Origin: Cosmopolites sordidus
Taxonomy: Eukaryota; Arthropoda; Insecta; Coleoptera; Curculionidae
Length of the DNA: 64,000 bases
Reading direction: 5' to 3'
NCBI GenBank assembly: GCA_031761425.1
Contig: JARFXV010000826.1
Location: forward strand, 1 to 64,000
Shown: positions 29,797 through 41,399 of the stretch, one piece after another
How positions within the stretch are numbered: the stretch's first letter is position 1
Layout of the letters: the number at the start of each line of letters is the position of its first letter
Position numbers and translations under genes: made by a program
The notes under the pieces: generated by a model
Seen by the model: the letters and a program-made list of their open reading frames with translations, nothing else
What the model was told of the DNA's origin: nothing
Database searches by the model: none

Positions 29797-30985
29797 TGTC
29801 AGATACTAGGCTAATTGAAAAGTTCGCGAAGCGACACCTATAGAGCAGTAAAAGAACTATATAATGTACTACATTTTGAAGTTTCATCCTTCATACGAAC
29901 ATATGTGAAGTTTCAAGTCGAACTGTCCATTAATTCGTGCAAAAACAGCAGCTTAAAGTAAACGTATCAGTGTTATTTTTTAAGCGATTTGAAGTGATTA
30001 AAGTCTTTGTAAAAAAAGGTTTAGAGGCAATGGAAATTCTTAGTGATATGGTGAATGTATTAGAGGAGTCTGATCCTTCAAAAACAATGGTTTGTAAGTG
30101 GGCAGGTTCAACGTTGTACAAGCCTGGATGATGATCCTCATTCTGGACGTCCAATAAATGCAACTACTCTACAAATAATTAATTCTATAGGTGGTATGGT
30201 TATGGATGGCAGACAATTGACTTTCAGTGAAATTCCTAAGGCCATGGACATCTCAACTGAACAAGTGTTTCATATTTTGAAAAAGGAATTGGGCTATATA
30301 ATACTTTTAAATTATGTTGTAATTTTTTTCTGGGTCAGCTATTATTTCTATGTCGTCTGTGAACATTATTTCCCGCAACTGTATTTCTTTCATTTTTCAA
30401 CATTCTAACTTTAAGGTTTTCATCTCTTAGTCGCATTTGATAAATTCTGATCAAAAACGACTTCGAATAAAACTTTCTAACCATTTTTCTCGAAAGAATA
30501 AAATATATTTTAAAAGTCGTTTTGTCCTGAACTTCGACAACAAACCCCAGAGTAGACTGAGCACGCTTGTTCAACTCCGAATCAGTTAAAGTGGCCAAAA
30601 TAACCAAAAACCAAAAAGGTTATGGCATCAATTTTTTGCGATGCAAAAAGGAATTTTGTTCATTGATTACCTTCAAACTAGTAAAACAATAACAGGGCGG
30701 TATTATTCAAACATTTTGGATCAAGTGGATGCAAAATTCGTGAAAAAAAGACCTAGTTTAGCGAAGAAAAAAAACCATTTTTCATCCACACTTGCAATGG
30801 CCAAATTGAAGAAGTTACACTACGAATTGACCCCTCCCCCCTCTGGCTTTCATCTGTTCCCAAACCCCAAAAAATTCCTACGTGGCAAAGACTTCCAGAA
30901 AATCACTTCAGAGATGGAATAAATGAATTGGAGAACCGCTAGAAAGAATGTATTGAGCTTAAAAGAGAATGTATGGAAGAATAAA
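29797..30985 (+). mobile_element. mariner element interrupted by a LINE fragment
   Basis: The left end is near 29806 (CTAATTGAAAAGTTCGCGAA). The N-terminal frame (29980-30130) reads FEVIKVFVKKGLEAMEILSDMVNVLEESDPS, then a GRP-type linker and ISTEQVFHILKKELGY (to 30296), the complete helix-turn-helix pair. After 300 bp of unrelated sequence the catalytic domain resumes at 30605-30922: GILFIDYLQTSKTITGRYY, then LAKKKNHF (the second catalytic Asp lost), and the late segment PPPSGFHLFPNPKKFLRGKDF, where the third Asp box is altered. The terminal helix is near 30940. Central coding sequence with the first catalytic Asp is missing. Confidence 0.78.
30298..30600 (-). pseudogene. LINE reverse transcriptase fragment inside mariner
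   Basis: On the minus strand, 30390-30325 reads REIMFTDDIEIIADPEKNY, which matches the reverse transcriptase active-site box (x-F-x-D-D). Upstream of it are a frame with KIYFILSRKM and QMRLRDENLKV. Neither element end is present. Confidence 0.45.
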
Positions 30986-31139
30986 GTAAAATGATATTTT
31001 GCTTCTTCTCACAAAATTTTAGGTTGCAATTCCGCCCGATCCTTGATCAATTTCACTTTCAAATTAATTTTTTTTCGATGGCAGGTTGGGAAAAAGTTTT
31101 CAAAATCTGCTGGTTATTGGATATTGGCATTTAGTAAAA

Positions 31140-31310
31140 TTGCACGACTAGAAAATTGCTGGTTCGAAAAATTAAAAAAAAATATGGGCCAATTACACAC
31201 CACAGAGTGACTCGTTTGGGGTGCAGTGACCCATTTGCTTCTGGGCCACTGGTCTGACGTTATCTTACATAGAGGACCTAATAATTCATCTTTCACCCCA
31301 AAAAGTGACC
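31140..31310 (-). pseudogene. mariner-superfamily (DLTPLD type) transposase fragment
   Basis: The minus strand has SLHPKRVTLWCVIGPYFFF (31235-31175), corresponding to the strand after the first catalytic Asp in the lineage at 14120 and 16040. Nothing else of the element is recognisable. Confidence 0.5.
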
Positions 31311-31319
31311 CTGTGTCTA

Positions 31320-32810
31320 AACCCTTCTAGGTTCATCGTGACCACCTACACAATCACTAGTATATAACATTCAGTTCTAGCTCGTCACCATTCCAGACAA
31401 CAAACCTTGTTGTAATGCTCTGTAAGACAGGTTTAGCTGTTGAAAAAAATATATAAAAACAGGTAAATCCATAGGAATCAACTAGGAAGCTGCGAAAAAG
31501 TTGAAATTGACTTCGTGAAGTTAAAATTTTATTAATTTTAAAACTGAATAGCGGCCTATGGGACCGGGATTATGGTTTAAAGGTTAAAAAAATAAACTCA
31601 AATGTATTTCCTCATAATGCATCCTTTCATGTTTCGCTGTTTTACAAAAAGTTAAACCAACTTCTTTCATAACCATAGCTGGTCCCTTATCAAATTCAAA
31701 TAACTACCTGAAACGACATGGTGCGAGGACCCATAGCCTTTTAGCACTTTTACTAGAATCGTAAAAGCTCGTAATTGTACTTAGCAGTACATAAAAAATA
31801 CCTCAAAATATGAAAAAGAAAGAAAAATAGGCAGTCATGGGGACTGCCGACAGAAGTGAAAACTTGAAACTTTATAACTGTGTTTTTTTTTTAATTTTTG
31901 AATTGATTGTTCTTTAAATGTATAATTTAATTGTATTTTTTTTTTCACGTAGGATCGAGAATCTAAACAAATATAGAAAATGGACATTTAGAAAAACTAA
32001 TTATATTACAATACTTCTACTTTCTAGTTCTAATGGTGAAATTGAATGATATAAGTTTATAAATAATCGTTTTGCAAAAAATAACAGAGCACGTATTTTA
32101 TTTCTGACAATTTAAACCCATAAACAATAATTTTAAGAAATTAAATTTATTATAAAATTTTATAGAATTTTTAATTTTAAAATACTATCAAACAACTAGA
32201 AATCTGTTTTACCACGATAACTCCTAAGCCACTACGAAATATTCATTGTAGAGATTAAATGTATTGTAGAGATTAAATATTGGAAAAATAAATAATATCA
32301 AATATTTCAACGCAAATATTGATACCAATATTGGAAATATTCGAAAATTAATGCTTTGGTTTTGTTATTCATTTTTCTACATAAAATTATTAGCATATTA
32401 CGTACTTACTCTTGTACTGCGCAATGATTCTACAATTAAACAATTAAAATAATGATTATCTAAAACACAATTGGTATCGCCAGTCTGGCGGAACTCGTCA
32501 CTAGCATGTCGGTGACGCGAACCAATAAGTTTTGCCCCTACCGAAAATCACTCAACCTAACTAAAAAAAAGTTTTCACTTCAAGAAGCTGTTTGCCATAT
32601 TTTTTTGCTCCCATACAGAAACATACAGGTAAACAGGAGAAAATTGTGTCCCTATCTGTACTCAAAATATGCTATACAGTAAGTACATTTTCAGTTTAAT
32701 TCAAATATGTATGCTGGGTGGGGTGTTTTTTTTTTGTTAGTTTATATTAAAAAAGCGGAACTGGAATGATTCATCCAAAAACCCAATTAATTTCCGCATA
32801 AATTCTAATT
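31320..32810. other. No gene recognised
   Basis: AT-rich with only very short frames. 32470-32540 is a small GC-richer island. Confidence 0.4.
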
Positions 32811-32814
32811 TATA

Positions 32815-33195
32815 TCAACCCCCGAGGTTAAGCTTCAATCCCTGAATTAAAAACGGGATTTTTTTTATCGAGATAACTCAAGATTAACTGTTGAATGAGG
32901 CCCCACGTTTCTCATTTTTTTTTATCCGAAAATGTTTTATGTATATATATTTTTGAACAATCTTACATTGAGTAAAAGATTTCAAACGCCAAATAGTCAA
33001 AGGAATGATAGTAGATAATGACCTGAAACGCGAAATATTATCTTTATAGCGAATAGGCGGTTTTTGTGGCTTCCAGTAAACGATATAAGATTGAAGCAAT
33101 AATTTTAAAGTAAGCTCTTTATCTTGTTAAACGAACGTTTGGCTTTTGCTTTGCCGAATATGCAGCATTGCTAGGTCAGCGCTATTTTAGCCTGC
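32815..33195. repeat. Dispersed repeat family, copy 2
   Basis: Same-orientation relative of 29236-29590. The minus-strand frame at 32884-33099 is a by-product of this repeat. Confidence 0.7.
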
Positions 33196-33390
33196 AATAT
33201 TTTATAGGCTGACATAATTCGCTTTATTTTTGACTACAATAAAATAAATGTCCACTACTCTGATTAAAAAATAAAATAACATTTTATACAAAGCACAAAG
33301 AATTAATTTATATATCGAAATTTATTTTATGCAAAGTAATAAGTCCCTCTAATTCCAATACGTTTATTCCAACCTTGTTTCCAATAAATG

Positions 33391-33898
33391 TATGAGGATG
33401 AATCAAATATAAACCGGAATTGTTTTATGCATATTTATTATTTATAAAATAATTTTCCCAGAGGTTTGGAGGCTTGTGAATTCCTTGGTCGAAACAACTT
33501 TAAGTTTGGGTCATCAAGCCAAGATGATTTCTGATAATTGTTTGAGCACTTCCAAAGCTAATACCCACCATTAAAGCGATATGATGAATAGTGAGCCGCC
33601 GGTCACCTTCGATAAGGTTGCGAACTGCACCAATGTTGTCAGTAGTGACACTTGACTTGGGACGTCGATTACTGAATATTGAATGATACTGAAGCTTCAA
33701 CCGAGTTAATATTTCGGATGATTCGACGCCTTCCTTGCTCACTCATAGCTATACTGACAAAGGAATTGAGTGAAACAGCTCACCGAGCGTTTCTCCCACT
33801 CATAATACACTGCACTGCAATGACCTACACTGTAAACTGGGTGTACACTGTATACTGAAAGTAATTGTAAAATTCCAGTTTATTGATTCACCCTCGTA
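33391..33898 (-). mobile_element. Internally deleted mariner (about 0.5 kb)
   Basis: Imperfect inverted termini with flanking TA: left TATGAGGATGAATCAA...AACCGGAATT and right AATTCCAGTTTATTGATTCA...CCTCGTA (33871-33898). The minus-strand frame 33742-33500 keeps SVTTDNIGAVRNLIEGDRRLTIHHIALMVGIS, the second helix-turn-helix; the catalytic domain is deleted. TGATTCACCCTCGTAAA is repeated right after the element (33909-33927), which suggests a second end or local duplication. Confidence 0.75.
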
Positions 33899-33924
33899 AA
33901 TCACTCGTATTGATTCACCCTCGT

Positions 33925-34000
33925 AAAAAGAGTTATCACTAAACACCAAATCACTTTTTAACTTCTCGGCACACGTTTCGTACTCACGCATCATCAGGAA
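33925..34000 (-). ncRNA. Hammerhead-like motif in a Penelope-type end, decayed
   Basis: Minus strand: CUGAUGA (33997-33991), a weak stem II (GCGUGAGUAC), GAAAC (33979-33975), GUGU, then GCC where GUC is expected, then GAG. The TTATCACTAAACACCAAAT block at 33931-33949 identifies the same terminal family as 1985 and 15279. The GCC change removes the cleavage triplet. Confidence 0.5.
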
Positions 34001-34004
34001 ATGA

Positions 34005-34695
34005 TTCAGTGGTACAGAAGTAGGATTACGTACTCTCCGGAAAAAAGTAAGTTCCCAAGGATGCTTTTCTTTTACAGTTTACTAACAGTGCTTGTGGAAA
34101 CGTATTTATTTGATTTTTAGCGAAAAATTGGTTGCATTGTACGATGATGAATTATTGAGATATTTTACATTTACTTTTTTTTATGGGCGCACAAAAATGA
34201 CGCATACTACTATTATTCTTTAATAACTGCTGGAAGCAGTCAACTTTGATTTTTGACCGACTTTGAAGTGTTTTTTCGATTTCAATTCATTTTTAGCGCG
34301 ATACTCGCTTGATTGTTAAGATGTTCCTGGATGATTTCTGGAAGTATAGAGCCGTATCTCATCACCAGCAATTATATATACAGTGCTTTCATTTCAAAAG
34401 TAGCCACCCCAGTTTCAGGTAGCACTAATTATTTTCATACGAAACGTCGAAACACGTCAACTTTTATTTTAAGGGGGAAACATTTTAATTATATTTTTAG
34501 TTATATAGGGTGTCTCAGAAATGCTAGACATTACATTTTTTCAATGGAAATCCCAACAAATTTTGTTCTATCGAGTTCCATTGTCCATCGAGTTCCATAG
34601 ATTTTGATATTTTTATAAAAACCACCACTATTTCGAGATACATTCCTAACGACTCAAATCATAGCTTCCAAAATAAGACGGCTAGTTTAAATTTT
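34005..34695. other. No gene recognised
   Basis: AT-rich. TATAGGGTGTCTCAGAAATG at 34502-34521 looks like a transposon terminus without a partner. Confidence 0.35.
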
Positions 34696-34699
34696 ATGG

Positions 34700-35200
34700 T
34701 AAATAGGTTAATTAATTTTTAGGGAGGTATCTGAAGTGAATGGTTATAATAAGAACATTGTAGATAAATTAATTAGAAAAAATAAGTTCAGAAAATTATT
34801 GAAAGAATCTTCGACTTTTCAAAAGGATCAGAACACAAAGAAATTCATGGTAATACCATTTGATGTCCAATTAACAAGAGGGCTAGACAAAATTTTGAAA
34901 AAAGTGGACATTAAGGTTGTGTACAAACCAAAAATAAATTAAGAGAAGTTCTGGGTAATCCAAAGGATAAAGTAGAGCAGCATGATAAGTCGGGGATTTA
35001 CGAAATTAGTTGTCAAGACTGTGATCGAAGGTATATTGGGCAAACAAAAAGATCCATATTGACAAGATATAAAGAACATATTGCCCACATTAGATATGGA
35101 AGAAATGAAAAATCTTGTGTTGCCCAACAGTACAACAGTACACAGTATAGATATTAGTAATTTAAGACTAATTAAAAGTGTTAATAATAATAGGGCTTTG
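34700..35200 (+). pseudogene. Penelope-like element, GIY-YIG end (second lineage)
   Basis: The plus frame 34736-34942 reads NGYNKNIVDKLIRKNK, then FMVIPFDVQLTRGLDKILKK. A frameshift at 34940 leads to LGNPKDKVEQHDKSGIYEISCQDCDRRYIGQTKRSI, the GIY-YIG nuclease with intact GIY and YIG motifs and a Cys-x2-Cys pair, then RYKEHIAHIRYG. It differs clearly from the lineage at 17890 and 47309. The reverse transcriptase is absent. Confidence 0.82.
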
Positions 35201-35529
35201 GCCCTTTTATAAGACTCCCCTTTTCCCCTTTTTATAAGACTCACGTAACAAGCAAATTACTTAAAAAAAAACTCGAAAAAAGAGAGTTTCATGTGTTTCA
35301 GTATTCCACCACGAAAATTAACCAAATCAAAACTATTTTCAACTAACATCGCAGTTTCACTTCTAAGAGAAATATTTTTATCTGAAGGTGTTTATCTAAA
35401 CCCACGCGAAATAATACAAAGCATAAGTTTTGGGTTTTGTATGGGGGTACATTAGCGAGAGGATATTTTCCCTTTATCCAGATCCAGTGAGATAGTACAT
35501 CACAACACCAACTAATTTGTCTTTAGTTC

Positions 35530-35840
35530 TTAGTTTGGAAAGTCGGTCTTGGTCCCTCTAAACCGGGTCGACCGTCCTATCAGCGTTATCACCAGCGAGG
35601 CTCTTGATTTACTCCGGTTATGGTATTCGGGCACCATAAATTCGGCCGCATTAGAGACCCCGAACGCTGTTTATATCCACGGCGCTGGATCCGTTGTGTG
35701 CCACCAGCTAACGCCACTCTGTTATCGCACGAATCTGCTTGAGTTATGGTGCTGACATGCCGTTTCGAGTTGTGCTAAACGAACTGACGGTGCGGCCAAT
35801 CAGACACCGTTTTACCGTCCGTTGTTGCAGCGAAGAAGAA
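35530..35840. other. GC/CpG-rich island
   Basis: Around half G+C with many CpG dinucleotides (for example CCGGGTCGACCGTCC, TTCGGCCGC), in strong contrast to both flanks. It contains GCCAATCAG (35796-35804), a CCAAT-box-like motif. A 68-residue plus frame (35549-35755) has no recognised domain. It might be a host promoter or exon, or an unrelated repeat. The LINE to its right ends about 20 bp away. Confidence 0.35.
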
Positions 35841-35849
35841 AAAGGAAAT

Positions 35850-38540
35850 ATTCATTATTAATAAATAAATAATGATATATATTATTAAAAATATTAACAT
35901 ATACAACTGTATATTATATCACAACATAAATCTATTTGTTATTGTTGGTGGATTCATGCAGTTGTGGGTTGTATCCTTCTTCATCTGCAACAGTTTGAAG
36001 TCTTCTAGTTCTCTCTCTGGGCAGATGGTATCGAAGGCGTCATGGTTTTTTTTTAACTGTTAGTCGATGTCGCTCAGATCTTGTGTTCTAGTAGTAAGTA
36101 TTTAAGCTTCTTTTTAAAATTTTTTAGGTTTAATTTTATTATGTCTTTCGGTATCTTGTTGCATTTTGCTACGGTTTCAGTTGTGAGATTTTGTGTGAGT
36201 CTTACTTGTGTATTTTTATGAACTCTAATGTCTGATTTTCTTCTGGTTTCGTATGTATGTATTTGTTTGTTTGTCGTGAATGTGATAGTTGTCTTTATTA
36301 ATTTATTTTGAATTTTGTATAGCAGCAGTATATTGTGATATTGTATTAGTTGTCTGATGTTTAGTTCTTTTGTTTTTTTGTATAGTTCTTCGGTTGGCGT
36401 TAGTCTGTTGAGATTATATAATATTTTCAATGTCTTATTCTGTTGTCTTTGTAGTATGTTTAAGTTTTTTTTCTGTAGTATTGCTCCATGTATTAATCAT
36501 ATAAGCATTTTTAGATGAGAATAGTGCATGGTACACTGGTTTCTTCATTTTTGTTGGTATGATGTGCTTCATTTTTAAAGCAAAGTAATTGTTTTGGCAT
36601 TTTCTTTTTTAATTTTATTTATATGCTTATCCCATTTTAAGATAGTGTGTATTTTAATTCCTAGGTAGTTAATTTCGGAAATTTCCTTTAATTTTTGGTT
36701 TCTTATCGTTATGTTTAGGTCTCTTGCTTGTTTATTCTTGTTAAATATTATGTATTCTCTTTTTGTTTCGTTTATCGTGAGTGAGTTGTTAAAACACCAT
36801 AGTTCGTACTTTTTCATATTGTTATATATATTATGTTGTAATCTGTTGTAATCATTGTCAGAATACAGCATGCACAAGTCATCAGCGTAAGCATACATTT
36901 TTCCAGTGTTTCGAATAAATCGTTTGTATAGAGTATATACAAACAAAAAAATATAGGTTACCTCCTTGCGGCAAGCCGTACGCAGCTGTATTAGTGTTGC
37001 TTTCTGTCTCTCCTACTTTAGTCTTTTGGGGTCTGTTCATCAAGTAGCTTTCAATTATTCTTATGTAATTATCAAATCCATATGCAATGAGTTTTTCTGG
37101 TAATTTTTCTTTATTGATTGTGTCGAATGCTTTTTTCATGTCGAAAGATATTACTACGACCGTGTGTTTCTTTTCTATGCATTTTTTAATATTTTCTGTC
37201 AAATCATAAACATCTGAAGTCGGGCTCAATTTCTTTTGGAAGGCATATTGTGCTATATTTATGATGTTGTTTTGTGCTCTATCATTCTGTTGTGTAAGAT
37301 TTTTTCTGTTATTTTATTCAGTGCTGATACTAAAGTAATTGGTCTGTAATTTTGTGTTTCATTCTTTTTTCCTTTTTTGTATATGGGGACTATTATGGAT
37401 TGTTTTAAGTATTGTGGATATATTCTTGTGTCTAACACTTTATTTATTAGCTTTGTAAAAATTGGGATTAAGGTTTTCTTATTATTCTTGATCACGTCAT
37501 TTGTTATTTTGTCAAATCCTGGGGCTTTATGACGATGCAAGTCTTGTATTATTCTTTCTATTTCTTCTTGTTCTACATTTTTAACATCAGATTTATTATA
37601 TATTTTATTTGTTATAATTGTTGTGGAGGTTTTGTTTTCTCCCTGTATTTGTTTATCAGCTAGTTTTTGACCTATTGTGGCAAAATAATTATTTAGTTAG
37701 TTTGCTATAGTTTTTGTATCGGTGCTGCTAGTTCCGTCTTCCTTGATAATTTCTATAATGTTATCATTTTTCTTGGAGTGTATTTATCTAATAATAAATT
37801 CCCATGTTTTTCTACTGTCTTCTCTATATTCATTGCATTTTCTTGTAAAATGTTGCGTTTTAGTTGTTTTTAATGTAAGTGTTGTATATTGTTTTTGTTC
37901 TATATATCTTACTTTTAGAAGTTCGTTGTGTGGATGTTTTCGTTTTTTTTTTTGTAAAGTTTATTCCTTTTTCTTATTTCTTTTATTATATTGCTATTTA
38001 TCCAAGGGCAGTCGTTTCTTCGTTTTATTTTCGTAATGCACATATTTTTTTCTATAATACTCTGTAGCGTTTTTGAAAGATCTTCATATGATTTAATTTG
38101 GTCATAGTTTAATTCCGAAATCATTTTATTTGTTTTTCCATTGTTTCTTTTAATTGCATTGCAGTGTACATAGGTAGGTCTTTTTTTTGTTGGTGGTTCT
38201 ATTGTTACTTTAATTATATTGTGGTCTGACATATCGGAAGAAATTATGCTCATGTTAACGAGCTTATTTTCAATATTTGTAATTACATGGTCAAGTATGG
38301 TATTGTTAGAATTTTCATTGTCTCTAGTGTATGCACTCGTCTTTCTTTTATTCAGAATTTTATAGTTTCGTTCTTTATACATGTTATAGTAACTGTCAAT
38401 CAAACTATTTTTCCCCAAAATATTTACATTAAAATCACCGATAATGATATGACGTTTGGTTTTGTTTATTATATTATGATTTAAAGTATATTCCAACATA
38501 TTATTATTAACACTCTTAATGAAAATTATTTTCAAGATAC
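35850..38540 (-). mobile_element. Jockey/CR1-group LINE with endonuclease and RT, 5'-truncated
   Basis: The minus strand carries, in order, the C-terminal half of an apurinic-type endonuclease (38535-37915: HIIIGDFNVNILG and SDMSDHNIIKVTI, the Asp-His catalytic end); a reverse transcriptase start (37540-37259: APGFDKITNDV, QNYRPITLVSALNKI); its middle (37229-36882: VISFDMKKAFDTI, AYGLPQGG); the active site YADDLCMLYS (36890 region); and a C-terminal domain to 36074 (IYKKTKELNIRQLIQYHN-like, CNKIPKDI). At least four frameshifts. The 3' end lies in an ATTTATT-repeat tail near 35850-35870. The 5' end is truncated within the endonuclease at 38540. Confidence 0.85.
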
Positions 38541-38565
38541 AGTTTTTTCATAATTACAAAGGATA

Positions 38566-39800
38566 TACGAGATCTGACTATTAAGTAACGAAGCTGACGA
38601 CGGTGTAATAACGAGACTGGCGTTGCTTTATTTTGATTTCATACTTATTTACTTATTATCACCTTCAATATACACACCTCCTCTCTCCCTACAACGTCCC
38701 ATGTGAATCTTCCATTATTCGATACAGTGCTGTAAGTCTTCTTCTGTCAGCTCCTTCAGAACGCGTGTCGCTTTCCCTTTCACAGCTTCAACGGACTCAA
38801 ATATTGTTCCTTTTAATGCAGATTTCACATTAGGAAACAGATAGAACTAGGACGGCGCAAGGTTCAGCAGATAAGGCGGATGGTTCTAACACTGGGATGC
38901 TCTCTGTGGCTTAACCGAATGTACCTCTTAACCTCTTACCTCTTAACCGTATGTTAACGTAGTAATGCGGATTAATAGTTTGACCTTCAGGAACCCAATG
39001 AAGGTACACATAATCCCATGAATTGCGAAAAAAACAATCATCATTGTTTCGAATTTTGATTTGTTCATTCGACCTTTTTTGGCTCTCGCTGAATTTGGGC
39101 TCTTCCAATTCAATCATTGGCGCTTCGTTACAGGATCATAAGTAAAAAAACCACGATTCGTCACATGCGATTATCCTTTCCAATAACTTTAAGTCATTTT
39201 CAATGGCATTCAAAGTGTCAGTAGGAACATTTTTGCGAGTTTCTTGTTGTTCAAACGTGAGAATTTTGGGACACACTTTTAGAATGTTAAAATTGTCATG
39301 CAAAATTTGCCGTACGCATTCTTTGTCAATTCCCACAGTTTCAGCACGAATATTTAACCGACGGTCAGATCGAACCAGATTACCGATTTTTTCGATATTG
39401 TCATCTGTTTTTGACGTGGAAGGACGACCCAGGCGTGGACTATCTTCAATGTCTTCTCGGCCATCTTGAAAACGCTTAAACCACTTACGCGATAAAATTT
39501 CATTGCCATACACTTCTTTCAATAAATTATAAGTTTCAGTACACTTTTCCGGTGTTTTATCGACTGCATTATCTATTCGAATCAGAACTTCTTCCCCACC
39601 ATGTAGTTGTTTTAAAGCGCTATTGTGAATATACTCTAAAAAATCAATTGTAGACGAAATATCATTCGAAAAGGACATTTGAGGCACTGTCTTCTTTTTG
39701 CCTTTCAACTGCAAAAGGTCAGGATATACAACTGTGGGATATAATACTGTTTTGTACAGTACTTTAAAGAAGTGATTCTTCACTGTGGACAAGAACTCGG
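38566..39800 (-). mobile_element. mariner element, partly intact transposase
   Basis: The left terminus starts after TA at 38566-38567: CGAGATCTGACTATTAAGTA. The minus frame 39813-39136 encodes the helix-turn-helix half (YNLLKEVYGNEILSRKWFKRFQDGREDIEDSPRLGRPSTS, then NLVRSDRRLNIRAETVGID) and reaches ERIIACDESWFFYL with the first catalytic Asp. 39117-38911 continues the catalytic domain (YLHWVPEGQTINPHYYV) after a frameshift. The later PSYSPDLAP-type region at 38900-38840 is too eroded to name catalytic residues. The right inverted terminus is not found and the first residues (MRSSSEFLSTVKN) do not belong, so the 5' end is damaged. Confidence 0.82.
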
Positions 39801-39966
39801 AGGAAGATCGCAAGCCACTTCTAAACGTTTACAAAAACCAGAGGGAATTTAAATGTAGAGTCATTGGATTCCTTATGAACTCACATCCGATAGTAAATAA
39901 ACGTTTTGGTTTTAATCACTTCCTTCATAAAATTGTGACTTGTAATGAAAAGTGTCCCCTGAAAGT

Positions 39967-39969
39967 TAA
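39967..39969. repeat. Possible target duplication TAA (left)
   Basis: TAA outside the left CACTGGGG terminus, matching 41397-41399. Copy 1 shows a 4-bp duplication instead, so the length is unsettled. Confidence 0.35.
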
Positions 39970-41396
39970 CACTGGGGAACAATTTGAAAAAGAATTTCTG
40001 TTGAGTTCGATATTTAAGCTGTTTTATACGTAAATTGACATGCTAATTCCAAAACATTATTTAGTTTTTTTTTAATTATTTTATTATTTTTTTTATTATT
40101 TTATTTAGTTGCGCATCCGACTAAGCTTGGCGAATCACAAACTATCAGAGAATCACTTACTATCGATCCAGATAAAGTGAATTTGGGCAGTACTTCAGAA
40201 ATAATGACGGATTTGTATATTGCCAGAACGCAGAAGGTTTAATGAAAGAATTGGCCATTTCTAACTATAACGCAACTGAATGGCGATTATTTATAGATAG
40301 CTCAAAGCGTAGCTTGAAGTGTGTTCTCCTACATAATGGAAATTTATACTTTGCGTGAAGAATATGGCGACATAAAGTCACTGACTTGTTGCAATATAAC
40401 ATGCATCAATGGATCATCTGTGTTAACCTTAAAATGGTCTGTTTCCTTCTTGGCCAGCAACGCGGGTATACCAAGTATCCCTGTTTTTTGTGCATGTGGG
40501 ACAGCAGAGCTCGTGAGAAGCATTGGGTGCATTCGAACTGGCCGCCAAGATCTAACCTATGACTTGGTGATCCTAACATTTTAAATCAGCCACTTGTCGA
40601 CAGAAAAAAACATTGTATTTCCGCCTTTGCATATAAAACTAAGTCTCATGAAGCAATTTGTTAAGGCTTTGTCAATTGAAGGAGACTACTTTAAGTATAT
40701 CATTTCGGCATTCCCTAGCCTGTCATATGAAAAGATAAAGGCTGGTGTGTTTGATGGTCCACAGATTCGGCAACTCGTTAAAGATGAAAATTTCACTGAA
40801 ACAATGAAAGGAAGGCTTGGTTGGCTTTTAAAAATATTTTTAAAGACTTTCTTGGAAATACTCGAGCCCCGAATTACATCGAAATTGTTCAACAACAAAG
40901 TGCATTTCTTACATAGTCGTCTTGCTAACTTTCCAGAAAATATTGGTGCTGGTAATTGGTAATAGTGATGGATAGGATGGGCGATTCCACCAAGATCTAA
41001 AGGTTATGGAAGCGCGCTATCAAGGTAGATGGGATGTCAGTGTGATGGCTGACTACTGTTGGAGCATCAAACGAGAATGTCCACAAACTGAACACTCCAG
41101 GAAAAGCTATAAAAAGAAAATTTTACCATAATATCTTTTATTTATTTTTTGTATAAACACAATTTAACTTTTAGTAGTATGTTAACCTCTGTATGAATAA
41201 AATATTCCAATCTATTTGGTCAGATCTCACCTTATTTCCTTTCGTGTGTACACTTTTAAGGTAAAATGAGGGGTATGCTGTAACTTAAGAACTTGACGTG
41301 ATAGAGAAAAAGTGTGAATATTTTTGAATTCAGAGATGAAAAATTAGTCAAAAACAAGTCACAAATCCAAGTCAACAAAATTGCTGTTCCCCAGTG
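39970..41396 (+). mobile_element. DNA transposon with CACTGGGGAACA termini, copy 2
   Basis: Same termini as copy 1 (CACTGGGGAACA at 39970-39981; inverse at 41385-41396) and near-identical subterminal regions, 1427 bp. The interior keeps a further upstream piece of the conserved protein: YNATEWRLFIDSSKRSLKCVLLHNGN (40270-40346), absent from copy 1. Then, after frameshifts, ICVNLKMVCFLLGQQRGYTKYPCFLCMWDSRAREKHW. The frame 40594-40962 covers FPPLHIKLSLMKQFVKAL to AGVFDGPQIRQLVKDE, and a deletion near 40880-40900 removes the GCNMS segment. After 40962 come ERFHQDLKVMEARYQGRWD and DYCWS remnants. Confidence 0.82.
40265..40965 (+). pseudogene. Conserved arthropod candidate transposase, frameshifted copy
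   Basis: Holds the segment LFIDSSKRSLKCVLLHN, whose Asp is a plausible first catalytic residue, and the LLGQQRGYTKYPCFLC zinc-type block, separated by stops (40360-40410). The position that reads GDLK in relatives is N-LK here. Compared with copy 1, the GCNMSIKLHF helix is shortened by a deletion. Clearly dead, but it shows that longer versions of the gene sit inside this transposon. Confidence 0.62.
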
Positions 41397-41399
41397 TAA
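41397..41399. repeat. Possible target duplication TAA (right)
   Basis: TAA directly outside the right terminus. Confidence 0.35.

Noticed and set aside
37722..38067. Plus-strand hydrophobic frames
   Set aside because: Shadows of the LINE endonuclease/RT region on the opposite strand.
36074..38535. Host gene encoded by several adjacent minus-strand frames
   Set aside because: Together they are one frameshifted LINE (endonuclease then reverse transcriptase), not exons.
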